Both the position numbers and the translations under genes were made by a program. Source: Cocleimonas sp. (GTDB lineage: Bacteria > Pseudomonadota > Gammaproteobacteria > Thiotrichales > Thiotrichaceae). From it: a stretch of 12,176 nt of DNA. The notes beneath the pieces were generated by a model that did not search any database, was not told the DNA's origin, and saw only the letters and a program-made list of their open reading frames with translations. Location: positions 1-12,176 of the forward strand of contig JAGLBQ010000322.1 in assembly GCA_023146675.1 (NCBI GenBank), given 5' to 3'. Below are positions 6,247 to 12,176 of this stretch, piece by piece. The first letter of the stretch is position 1, and each line of letters starts with the position of its first letter.

Positions 6247-7443
6247 ATGAAATTAAGAATATTCACCTTATTATGTATCTCGTTAATTGCAGCGCCATTT
6301 GCTACAACAAGCTTTGCCGCAGATCCGCATAAAGATATTACCAATCTAACCTCTGATAAATGTGGCAAATGTCATGAAGAAATTTATGATCAATGGAAAG
6401 GCTCAATGCATGCGCAAAGCACCGCATTAAAAGACCCTATTCATGGTACATTTTACTCTGCTGTTGTGGGTGACCCTAAAGCGGAAGGTGTAAAAACAGG
6501 AAAAGGAAAATATCCTGTCTGTTTACAATGTCATGCCCCTGCTGCGGCTAAAGCAGGCTCTACCAAACTTGATGCGAAACCTGCTTACAATGAAGGGGTA
6601 AACTGCATTAGCTGTCATACCTTAACTAAGTTTAAAGGGACTAAAAAACCAGGGGGGGGGCTGCAATTAGGGATGCAAGCCTATGAATATTCTAAGAGTG
6701 CTTTACAAGGTCCAATGGGAACGGTTAAAGATAGAGATCATCTTAAAAAATATGGGCAAGATGTTGCCAGTAATGCGGGCTTGATGAGAACATCTGATCT
6801 CTGCATGGGCTGCCATGACCAACGTAATAATGGTAATGAAATTTCATTATGTCAAACTGGCTCTGAGGTTGATATGGCTGGCGGTTCTACTACCTGTCAG
6901 ACATGCCATATGCCAACAACGGATGATGGTATTACTAACCATGCGATGATGGGTGGGCATATGGCGAAAATGGTTGCAAGAGGCTTAGTGCTTACGATCA
7001 AAGCGAGCAAAGCGGGTGATAAAGTGAAAGCAGTGGTTAAATTGCAAAATCTCTTGCCTCATGCTTTCCCTACTGGCGCACCGTTTAGAAACTTTTATGT
7101 AATGATTGATGCATTTGATAAAGATGGCAAAAAATTATGGAGCAATACTAAAAGTCATCCAATGAAAGATGATAAAAAAGCGATGTTTATGTACACGCTA
7201 GGTGATGAAAATCATAAGCCGACGTCACCTCCTAAAGCAACTCAGGTCTTAGGTGATACGCGCTTGAAGCCAAATGAAACCAGAGAGTTATTGTATGAAA
7301 TTGCCAGTGCAGGGGTAGTTAGTATCAAAGCAACAGCTTACTATGATCTGTTATTGAATCCGATTAAAAAGAAGTTCGGTGATAAGTTGCCAGCAGATGT
7401 GAAGCAGCCAAAAGTGATTGCTAGAGCAGATGTAACTTTGTAG
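6247..7443 (+). CDS. Periplasmic pentahaem cytochrome c (cytochrome c554-like family)
   Basis: This 398-residue protein starts with a classical signal peptide (residues 1-24, SFA cleavage site). It carries five CxxCH haem c motifs: CGKCH 39-43, CLQCH 92-96, CISCH 120-124, CMGCH 186-190 and CQTCH 217-221. The segment EEIYDQWKGSMHAQS (44-58) after the first motif is typical of the cytochrome c554/c' family of multihaem electron carriers. Residues from about 240 to 398 contain no haem motif and look like a beta-rich domain (LLPHAFPTGAPFRNFYVMIDAFD), seen in related multihaem proteins. It probably moves electrons in the periplasm; substrate and partner are unknown. An FNR-type box upstream suggests low-oxygen induction. 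The Shine-Dalgarno is modest (AAGAGAG). Codons 136-138 form a run of nine G. A strong terminator follows, so it is probably monocistronic. Confidence 0.9.
   Translation: MKLRIFTLLCISLIAAPFATTSFAADPHKDITNLTSDKCGKCHEEIYDQWKGSMHAQSTALKDPIHGTFYSAVVGDPKAEGVKTGKGKYPVCLQCHAPAAAKAGSTKLDAKPAYNEGVNCISCHTLTKFKGTKKPGGGLQLGMQAYEYSKSALQGPMGTVKDRDHLKKYGQDVASNAGLMRTSDLCMGCHDQRNNGNEISLCQTGSEVDMAGGSTTCQTCHMPTTDDGITNHAMMGGHMAKMVARGLVLTIKASKAGDKVKAVVKLQNLLPHAFPTGAPFRNFYVMIDAFDKDGKKLWSNTKSHPMKDDKKAMFMYTLGDENHKPTSPPKATQVLGDTRLKPNETRELLYEIASAGVVSIKATAYYDLLLNPIKKKFGDKLPADVKQPKVIARADVTL
6652..6660 (+). repeat. Nine-G homopolymer inside the cytochrome gene
   Basis: Nine consecutive G encode Gly136-138 between the third and fourth haem motifs. 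In an AT-rich gene this is conspicuous. A gain or loss of one G would shift the frame and remove haem motifs four and five plus the C-terminal domain. As written, the frame is intact. Confidence 0.85.
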
Positions 7444-7476
7444 ATTTAGCCGCTCTTACTCTTGGCTTTCTAAACT

Positions 7477-7516
7477 AAAAGCACTGTATATTGTTACAAT
7501 ATACAGTGCTTTTTTT
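7477..7516 (+). terminator. Strong Rho-independent terminator
   Basis: AAAAGCACTGTATATTG (7477-7493) pairs with its perfect complement ending in GCTTTT (7497-7513), giving a 17-bp stem with a three-base loop. A run of seven T follows GC at 7510-7516. It lies 34 bases after the cytochrome stop. The A-run on the other side gives a U-tract in the reverse direction too, so it could also stop transcripts from the minus-strand gene at 7763-8251. Confidence 0.9.
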
Positions 7517-7526
7517 GCCTATTCAG

Positions 7527-7755
7527 TTTCGTTTAAAGTCTTTGTGGTGGTAGCCTAAACGAAATAGAGAATAAGAGGATGATGTTACGCGCTATTTATA
7601 AACTTGGTTAGGGTTATAAAAATGTGGCTAATGGAATAAAACGTATTACATTTCCATTTACTCAAGGAAATGTTTTAGCTTTGTTCGGTTAGGTGAGGCA
7701 GGCTTGTTGGCTTGGTATTAAACCAACAACGGCATCGAAGTTTAGCGAAGCTAAA
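7527..7755. other. Hairpin-rich gap between convergent genes
   Basis: No gene is seen here, but several inverted repeats are. TTTCGTTTA (7527-7535) pairs with TAAACGAAA (7556-7564). AATGGAA (7630-7636) pairs with TTCCATT (7652-7658), and competes with ACATTTCC (7648-7655) pairing with GGAAATGT (7666-7673). TTGTTGG (7704-7710) pairs with CCAACAA (7723-7729), and TTTAGC (7741-7746) with GCTAAA (7750-7755). The last one, next to the stop of the minus-strand gene, may help end its transcript. The others may be a structured RNA or a decayed element. Confidence 0.4.
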
Positions 7756-7762
7756 GTTTCTC

Positions 7763-8251
7763 CTATTGTAAATCCAAAATATTGGTTACACCTTGCAAAG
7801 TATCTGTTTTGATCAATCCACCCTCACTAGGAGGTAAATTACCTAAACTAGTAATACCTGTTGCATTATCTGGTTCACTATTAACTGCAATATCCTTGTA
7901 ATCATCAGCAGAACAGCCTTGTTCTGGTATATTTCTTCCCAAACTTTCAATGCTACATCCCAAGGATTTTGCTGATATGGCAGTAGTTGTTTCAGTAATA
8001 GATTGCAACTCCATTGGGGTTATCTCCTGTGTGGAGGAGTCACTTATACTATGTAGAGAAGATAATGTTGCCGTAGAGGTAACTTGTGATACGGCATAGT
8101 CTTCATATAATAGTGAAATAAAAATGGCACCAACAGCAATGCCTGCAATAAATAGAAATGCGACAGAAATTGGTTTGCTAACATCCTGCTGATGTTCTGC
8201 ACTGCTTTTATCAAGAAGAACCAGATTGTGATATTTTTTTTGAGTCGTCAT
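7763..8251 (-). CDS. Unrecognised single-pass membrane protein with Ser/Thr-rich periplasmic part
   Basis: I do not recognise this 162-residue protein. Residues 1-26 are polar and basic (MTTQKKYHNL...). Residues 27-49 form one clear membrane helix (ISVAFLFIAGIAVGAIFISLLY), and 50-162 are Ser/Thr/Gln-rich with low complexity up to about 95. The C-terminal part has two cysteines (C99, C113), which could form a disulfide if it faces the periplasm, and a Gly/Pro-rich stretch (GNLPPSEGGL, 137-146). The positively charged N-terminus favours an N-in, C-out topology. There is no convincing Shine-Dalgarno before the ATG at 8251, and no other start fits. It is alone on the minus strand between the cytochrome and SGNH genes. 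It resembles the exported low-complexity protein at 1-676 in style only, with no visible homology. Confidence 0.65.
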   Translation of the reverse strand: MTTQKKYHNLVLLDKSSAEHQQDVSKPISVAFLFIAGIAVGAIFISLLYEDYAVSQVTSTATLSSLHSISDSSTQEITPMELQSITETTTAISAKSLGCSIESLGRNIPEQGCSADDYKDIAVNSEPDNATGITSLGNLPPSEGGLIKTDTLQGVTNILDLQ

Positions 8252-8307
8252 TGTGATACATCGTTAGAATTTATTACTGGAGAGCCTAGGAACCTGTCTG
8301 AGAAGAG

Positions 8308-8333
8308 AAAGCCTAGCTCAAATCAGGCTTTTT
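8308..8333. terminator. Terminator-like stem-loop upstream of the membrane protein gene
   Basis: AAAGCCT (8308-8314) pairs with AGGCTTT (8325-8331) around a ten-base loop. On the plus strand the stem runs into five T (8329-8333), so it looks like a weak intrinsic terminator. No plus-strand gene ends here. It may end a short transcript or lie in the leader of the minus-strand gene 57 bases away. Confidence 0.35.
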
Positions 8334-8708
8334 ATAAGGGAGAGTATTTCATACAAAGGGGTATTTTCAGACCATATAAGTCCTCATACAACCTTTACTT
8401 ACAGGTGATTAAATATATCATTTGTTGTATACAATAGTTACTATCAATCGCTTAACTTATATTCAAACATACATATAAATAAGCAACAACAGAGTGATAA
8501 TGAATCATGTGTAAGTATTTACTTATTAGGATCATAAGCTCTGCTGTTTTCAAAAGCGTATATTCTGCCGATATAAGGTTGTTTTTTCCACGAAAATCGG
8601 TCATCAAGCATTATGAGCTTATGAATTCAGGTTGAATAATTAAGTTAAAAAATCTATTCTCATCTTTTTTTGACAACTCGACCAACATATTAGGAATACA
8701 CCCTTATA
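8334..8708. other. Intergenic stretch with two palindromic sites before the SGNH gene
   Basis: No gene is supported here. It holds a 14-base perfect palindrome, TAAGTA-TT-TACTTA (8512-8525), and a pair of ten-base inverted repeats, TCATAAGCTC (8532-8541) and GAGCTTATGA (8615-8624). A consensus -35 TTGACA lies at 8670-8675, but no good -10 follows at 16-18 bases. These are candidate regulator sites for the SGNH-djlA pair. Confidence 0.4.
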
Positions 8709-9599
8709 ATGCCACCCCTCGGGTATGTAATAATTATGACAATCATTCAGTTCTTAAAAGTACAAAAATACCCCATAAACATTTTTCTTGTTGGAATGTT
8801 TTTTATCAGCCCTTCAACAGGCTTTTCAAGTGAATACGATTACCCAGACCAACAAAGTAACATCATTGACTTAGTAAATAACAAACTATATGACCATTAT
8901 GCTTTTGATAAGTGCCGTTCACTTCAAGCTAAATCTTTTAATATGCAATCACAAAAGAAAAAGTTGATCATTATTGGCGATAGTCAAGGCTGTGATTTTC
9001 TTAATGGAATGATTGAAAATGGCTATTTGAGAAACTATCAGATTCAATTTCGTTTTATTCCTTATGCTTGTCAAAAAGTGCCTTATGAAAATATCAATTT
9101 ATATATTAGCCTGAAGCATCAACAGTTTTGTATGACAACGAAACGATTAGACAGTTTGAAAAAAGCTAAACAGCAGGTGGCAAACGCTGATTTAGTCATT
9201 TTTGCTGCACTTTGGAAGCCAGCCGTTGCCAAAAAACTGCCTAAAATATTTCAGTATCTTCAAATCAAAAAACATCAACGTTTAGTTGTCATTGGCTATA
9301 AGTTTTTTGGTGGTATCTCAGCAAAAAAATATGCTAATCTACCGAATAATAAACGTCGTCTGACAAGAGTTAATGTCGGGAAAAAAGCACTTGAAATCAA
9401 TTCTATCTTAAGAAATACCCTCGGTAATAATGTGACCTTTGTTAACCCCCATAAACTAATGTGTAACAATTTTACTAGTTGTCCCGTCTTTACCAGCGCA
9501 TTGGAATTAATCTCATACGATGGCAGACATCTAACGAAAGCGGGTGCTCGTTATATGGGTAAAATACTATTTCAAAAAACACAATTAGGATCTATTTAA
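8709..9599 (+). CDS. Stand-alone SGNH-hydrolase-like protein with N-terminal signal/anchor
   Basis: Counting from the ATG at 8709 this is a 296-residue protein. A hydrophobic stretch at about 22-35 (INIFLVGMFFIS) followed by GFSSE suggests a signal peptide. The rest resembles the SGNH domain found at the C-terminus of OafA-type acyltransferases: LIIIGDSQGC with the nucleophile Ser92, AALWKP near 166-171 where these proteins have a conserved Trp, and SYDGRHLTKAGA with D271 and H274 completing the triad. It lacks the acyltransferase-3 membrane domain. It could esterify or de-esterify a periplasmic glycan; substrate unknown. A second ATG at 8736 (residue 10) gives a cleaner signal peptide, and a TATAAT motif overlaps the first ATG, so the start is uncertain. 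Neither has a good Shine-Dalgarno. Its stop shares one base with the djlA start, implying co-transcription. Confidence 0.75.
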   Translation: MPPLGYVIIMTIIQFLKVQKYPINIFLVGMFFISPSTGFSSEYDYPDQQSNIIDLVNNKLYDHYAFDKCRSLQAKSFNMQSQKKKLIIIGDSQGCDFLNGMIENGYLRNYQIQFRFIPYACQKVPYENINLYISLKHQQFCMTTKRLDSLKKAKQQVANADLVIFAALWKPAVAKKLPKIFQYLQIKKHQRLVVIGYKFFGGISAKKYANLPNNKRRLTRVNVGKKALEINSILRNTLGNNVTFVNPHKLMCNNFTSCPVFTSALELISYDGRHLTKAGARYMGKILFQKTQLGSI

Positions 9600-10414
9600 T
9601 GGGCTATATAAAATTTATTGTCGCTTTTCTCGGCTTTTATTTTTATGGTTTTTGGACTGGCGTTTTAGGCTTTTTCATTGCTGGCTTTATTACTTGGAAG
9701 CTGACAGGCGGTCTTCAAGGTTATATTGCACGCAAAAGTGGTTTAGGGAATACTCGTGCACAACGTGCAACACGTCAGGCTTTATTCTTAAAAACCGTGT
9801 TTACCTTAATGGGAACGCTGGCAAAAGCTGATGGTCGCATATCAGAAAAAGAAATTGCGCATATGGAGACCTTTTTTGCGCAATTAGGAATAACGGCGGA
9901 ACATCGTAAAGAAGCGATCATATTATTTAAGCTTGGCTCGGGCGACAATTATGATATTGAGCCTCTACTCGCGGAATTTAATAATGAGTGCGAAAAGTCA
10001 GCTGCATTAAAGCAAATGTTAATGATTTACTTGATAGGCGCTGCTATTTCTGATGGTAATTTGCATGATGCCGAAATGGAGCTATTAAGCCACATAGCGC
10101 GCTCATTAGGTTACAACGATGCACAGTTGCAGCAATTAATTGCGATGACACGCGGACAAGATCATTTCTCTCACGGAAAACAGGCGCCAAATAGAAGCTC
10201 ACTCAGTGCCGCTTATCAAGCACTCGGGGTGAAGAAAAAAGATTCCGATGCAGTGATTAAAAAATCCTACCGCCGCCTAATTCGTGAGTTTCATCCTGAT
10301 AAATTAATGGGACAGGGCTTACCAGAGGATATGGTAAAAAAAGCGACTGAGCGCTCGCAAGAAATTCAGACTGCTTATGATCTGATAAAAAAACATCGAA
10401 AAGCTAATAAATAA
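9599..10414 (+). CDS. djlA: Membrane-anchored DnaJ-like co-chaperone DjlA
   Basis: DjlA is a type III inner membrane J-protein that stimulates DnaK and, in E. coli, influences envelope stress and capsule signalling. This 271-residue protein has the family layout: an N-terminal Gly/Phe-rich membrane segment (about 5-33), a TerB-like helical domain (about 57-185, with ADGRIS at 77-82 and ISDGNLHDAE at 150-159), a short linker, and a C-terminal J domain (203-271) with YRRLIREFHPDKL. The HPD motif is at 232-234. Length equals that of E. coli DjlA. The ATG overlaps the last base of the upstream SGNH gene's TAA, so translation is probably coupled. No clear terminator follows, only a weak 6-bp stem (TGGAAA/TTTCCA) near 10485-10500. 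Confidence 0.94.
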   Translation: MGYIKFIVAFLGFYFYGFWTGVLGFFIAGFITWKLTGGLQGYIARKSGLGNTRAQRATRQALFLKTVFTLMGTLAKADGRISEKEIAHMETFFAQLGITAEHRKEAIILFKLGSGDNYDIEPLLAEFNNECEKSAALKQMLMIYLIGAAISDGNLHDAEMELLSHIARSLGYNDAQLQQLIAMTRGQDHFSHGKQAPNRSSLSAAYQALGVKKKDSDAVIKKSYRRLIREFHPDKLMGQGLPEDMVKKATERSQEIQTAYDLIKKHRKANK

Positions 10415-10538
10415 TAGTAATGCTCTTTCCTACTCTGCTCTAGATGCCTTTCTCCTTTAAGAGTATGATGCTTACTTGTGCAATGGAAATTTCTTTTCCA
10501 ATAAAACACAGTACTAGTCATTCAAAGGAGAATCTTTT

Positions 10539-11621
10539 ATGTTTAAACCACTATTAAAAGTAGCGGCAATAGCAAGCTTGGTGCTGATGGCATCTAGTCC
10601 AACATTTGCAGCAGATGATAAAAAAGTTTATAAATTTAAACTGGCTCATACGTGGCCCACTAAATTTCCAATTTTTGGTGATGCTATTCATTCAATGGCA
10701 GACACCGCTAAGAAAATGTCAAATGGTCGTATTCAGATCAAAATCGACTCAAAAAACAAACATAAAGCACCGCTTGGCATTTTCGATATGGTCAAGGCAG
10801 GTCAATATGATATGGGGCATTCAGGTTCTTATTATTGGAAAGGAAAAGTTCCGAACACTCTATTTTTTACCTCAATGCCCTTTGGTATGACCGCTGTTGA
10901 ACAGTATGCATGGTTCTATCATGGCGGTGGTATGGAGTTAATGGATAAAGTCTATGCACCGCATAATTTATTATCATTCCCTGGTGGCAATACAGGGAAT
11001 CAAATGGGTGGCTGGTTTCAAAAAGAAATTAAATCCATTGATGACCTTAAAGGTCTAAAAATGCGTATCCCAGGATTCGCAGGTGAAGTGATGGCAAAAG
11101 TTGGCGCAAAACCAACCAATATTCCTGCTGGAGAGCTTTATACCGCACTTGAAAAAGGCACAATTGATGCGCTTGAGTGGGTTGGTCCTTCACTTGATTT
11201 ACGCATGGGATTCCATAAAATTGCACCTTACTATTACACTGGTTGGCATGAGCCAGGATCTGAACTACAGTTCTTATTCAATAAGAAAAAGTGGGATGGC
11301 TTACCAGAAGATATTAAAGAAATTCTGCGTGTCTCAATGCGTAATGCCGCCTATGATATGTATGTTCACTCTTACCATGAAAGTGCTAAGAACTGGGCTA
11401 GTATGAAAAAAGACTTTCCTAAAATTGAAGTTAAATCTTTCCCTAGCGAGGTTCTTCAGGCACTTAAAGATGCTAATGATGAGTTGATTGCTGAACGCGC
11501 TAAATCTGACCCACTGGCTAAGGAAATTATTGAGTCACAGGCTGAGTATCTTAATAAGGCTCGTGCTTGGACTAAGATTTCAGATCAGTCTTATTATGAA
11601 ACTATGGAAAAGTTGAAGTAA
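10539..11621 (+). CDS. TRAP transporter substrate-binding protein (DctP family)
   Basis: This is a 360-residue periplasmic solute receptor for a tripartite ATP-independent transporter. It has a signal peptide (1-24, ending TFA before AD) and a mature N-terminus VYKFKLAHTWP typical of the family. The core signature GLKMRIPGFAGEVMAKVGA (172-190) holds the conserved arginine R176, which in this family contacts a substrate carboxylate. LYTALEKGTIDALEWVGP (200-217) and the aromatic PYYYTGWHEPG (230-240) resemble the TakP branch, which binds 2-oxo acids and related organic acids. The substrate itself cannot be settled from the sequence. An excellent AAAGGAGAA ribosome binding site precedes the ATG. 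The small permease gene follows after 158 bases on the same strand, and the large permease is expected beyond the window. Confidence 0.93.
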   Translation: MFKPLLKVAAIASLVLMASSPTFAADDKKVYKFKLAHTWPTKFPIFGDAIHSMADTAKKMSNGRIQIKIDSKNKHKAPLGIFDMVKAGQYDMGHSGSYYWKGKVPNTLFFTSMPFGMTAVEQYAWFYHGGGMELMDKVYAPHNLLSFPGGNTGNQMGGWFQKEIKSIDDLKGLKMRIPGFAGEVMAKVGAKPTNIPAGELYTALEKGTIDALEWVGPSLDLRMGFHKIAPYYYTGWHEPGSELQFLFNKKKWDGLPEDIKEILRVSMRNAAYDMYVHSYHESAKNWASMKKDFPKIEVKSFPSEVLQALKDANDELIAERAKSDPLAKEIIESQAEYLNKARAWTKISDQSYYETMEKLK

Positions 11622-11644
11622 AAGCAACCTATTATGGAGTGCGA

Positions 11645-11729
11645 AGAATACACTGAAAATGGGAAATGCATATAATCTCATTTCTAAACCTTGTTTGGTT
11701 GAGGGTATTATTCCTTTTTCGTGTATTCT
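11645..11729 (+). repeat. Inverted repeat in the gap between the two TRAP genes
   Basis: AGAATACAC (11645-11653) and GTGTATTCT (11721-11729) are perfect nine-base inverted repeats with 67 bases between them. They lie within the 158-base gap separating the binding-protein gene from the permease gene. A stem here could stabilise the upstream mRNA or reduce read-through, since the binding protein is normally needed in excess. This role is inferred. Confidence 0.35.
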
Positions 11730-11779
11730 ATGTACTCTGTGGTCTACTACCTTTTGGCTAGTTGAGGAAATCTCCACTC

Positions 11780-12176
11780 ATGCCCTTACGCATAAAACTC
11801 GAAAAACTCATCAATAAATTTTCAAATACTATCGGCACTATTGCCGCATTCCTTCTGCTCGGCTTATTAGCCAATGTCTTCTACGATGTCATTATGCGTT
11901 ATCTGTTCAATGATGTATCCATTGGCATGCAGGAGCTAGAATGGCATCTCTATTCTACTATTTTTCTACTTGGCATCACCTACACCCTGAGTGAAAATGC
12001 GCATGTGCGGGTTGATGTTATTTATGAGCATCTAAGCCCTAAAAAACAAGCCTTTATTGATATATCAGGTACTCTTATTTTTCTCCTTCCCTTTTGTTTA
12101 CTGGTTGCCTATTACGGGATTGGTTTTGCACAAGAGTCCTATTCATTAGGAGAAGGCAGTGGTGACCCTGGTGGAT
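11780..12176 (+). CDS. TRAP transporter small permease subunit (DctQ family), 3' end outside window
   Basis: The frame starts at the ATG at 11780 and stays open to the window edge (132 residues). GAGGAAA lies about nine bases upstream. It has a first membrane helix at about 18-36 (IGTIAAFLLLGLLANVF), then YDVIMRYLFN and QELEWHLYS (51-59), a second helix at 57-71, and SENAHVRVDVIYEHLSPKKQ (71-90), the conserved loop of DctQ proteins. A third helix follows at 95-115. The final GEGSGDPGG is typical of the larger DctQ variants that partner TakP-like receptors. DctQ forms the small membrane subunit that works with the DctM permease to import the bound substrate by sodium symport. The missing part should hold the fourth helix. 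Confidence 0.9.
   Translation, partial: MPLRIKLEKLINKFSNTIGTIAAFLLLGLLANVFYDVIMRYLFNDVSIGMQELEWHLYSTIFLLGITYTLSENAHVRVDVIYEHLSPKKQAFIDISGTLIFLLPFCLLVAYYGIGFAQESYSLGEGSGDPGG

Noticed and set aside
8192..8437. Plus-strand 81-codon open frame
   Set aside because: It overlaps the start of the minus-strand membrane protein, spans a terminator-like stem, and its translation (Cys, Ser and Lys mixed, no domain) looks random.
11101..11406. Plus-strand 101-codon frame inside the TRAP binding protein gene
   Set aside because: It is a shifted reading of a gene with a strong ribosome binding site and full-length family match.
11580..11777. Minus-strand 65-codon frame between the TRAP genes
   Set aside because: It overlaps the end of the binding-protein gene on the opposite strand, covers the inverted repeat, and has no recognisable features.

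Overview
The window is AT-rich, with short intergenic gaps, Gram-negative envelope genes (an LpxH-type lipid A hydrolase and a Kdo/WaaP-type sugar kinase), a periplasmic multihaem cytochrome c, a membrane-anchored DjlA co-chaperone and a TRAP transporter. This fits a marine or aquatic gammaproteobacterium, perhaps Thiotrichales-like. That placement rests on gene content and protein style only; no rRNA or species marker is present.

Layout. 1-2309 (minus strand): a run of WaaP-like kinase -> lpxH -> an exported, low-complexity Lys/Thr/Pro-rich protein that leaves the window at its left edge. 2548-2823 (plus): a small DUF4389-type membrane protein, ending at a hairpin it shares with the convergent pair. 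2871-4435 (minus): a tight two-gene operon encoding a TagD-type glycerol-3-phosphate cytidylyltransferase and a TagF-family CDP-glycerol glycerophosphotransferase. 4436-5114: non-coding, with notable inverted repeats. 5115-5867 (plus): a cytoplasmic glycerophosphodiester phosphodiesterase. 6247-7443 (plus): a pentahaem cytochrome c with a perfect FNR-type box upstream and a strong terminator downstream; a run of nine G lies inside the gene. 7517-7762: a hairpin-rich gap. 7763-8251 (minus): an unrecognised single-pass membrane protein. 8252-8708: a gap with several palindromes. 8709-10414 (plus): a stand-alone SGNH-domain protein whose stop touches the djlA start. 10539-12176 (plus): a TRAP transporter binding protein (dctP type) followed by the small permease (dctQ type), cut by the window end.

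How the genes fit together. Most of the left two thirds concerns the cell envelope. LpxH makes lipid X, and the WaaP-like kinase probably phosphorylates a surface sugar. The TagD/TagF pair would activate glycerol-3-phosphate as CDP-glycerol and transfer phosphoglycerol to an acceptor, and the nearby phosphodiesterase could recycle glycerophosphodiesters to glycerol-3-phosphate. This suggests a phosphoglycerol decoration of a surface glycan, using teichoic-acid-type enzymes in a Gram-negative. The cytochrome is a separate respiratory function, probably induced at low oxygen. The TRAP genes import an organic acid, judged by resemblance to the TakP/DctP group.

I found no CRISPR array, tRNA, rRNA, intact insertion sequence or complete defence system. 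The most unusual items are the glycerol-phosphate module, the G9 tract in the cytochrome gene, the FNR box, and the inverted repeats at 4537-4715 and 7527-7755.
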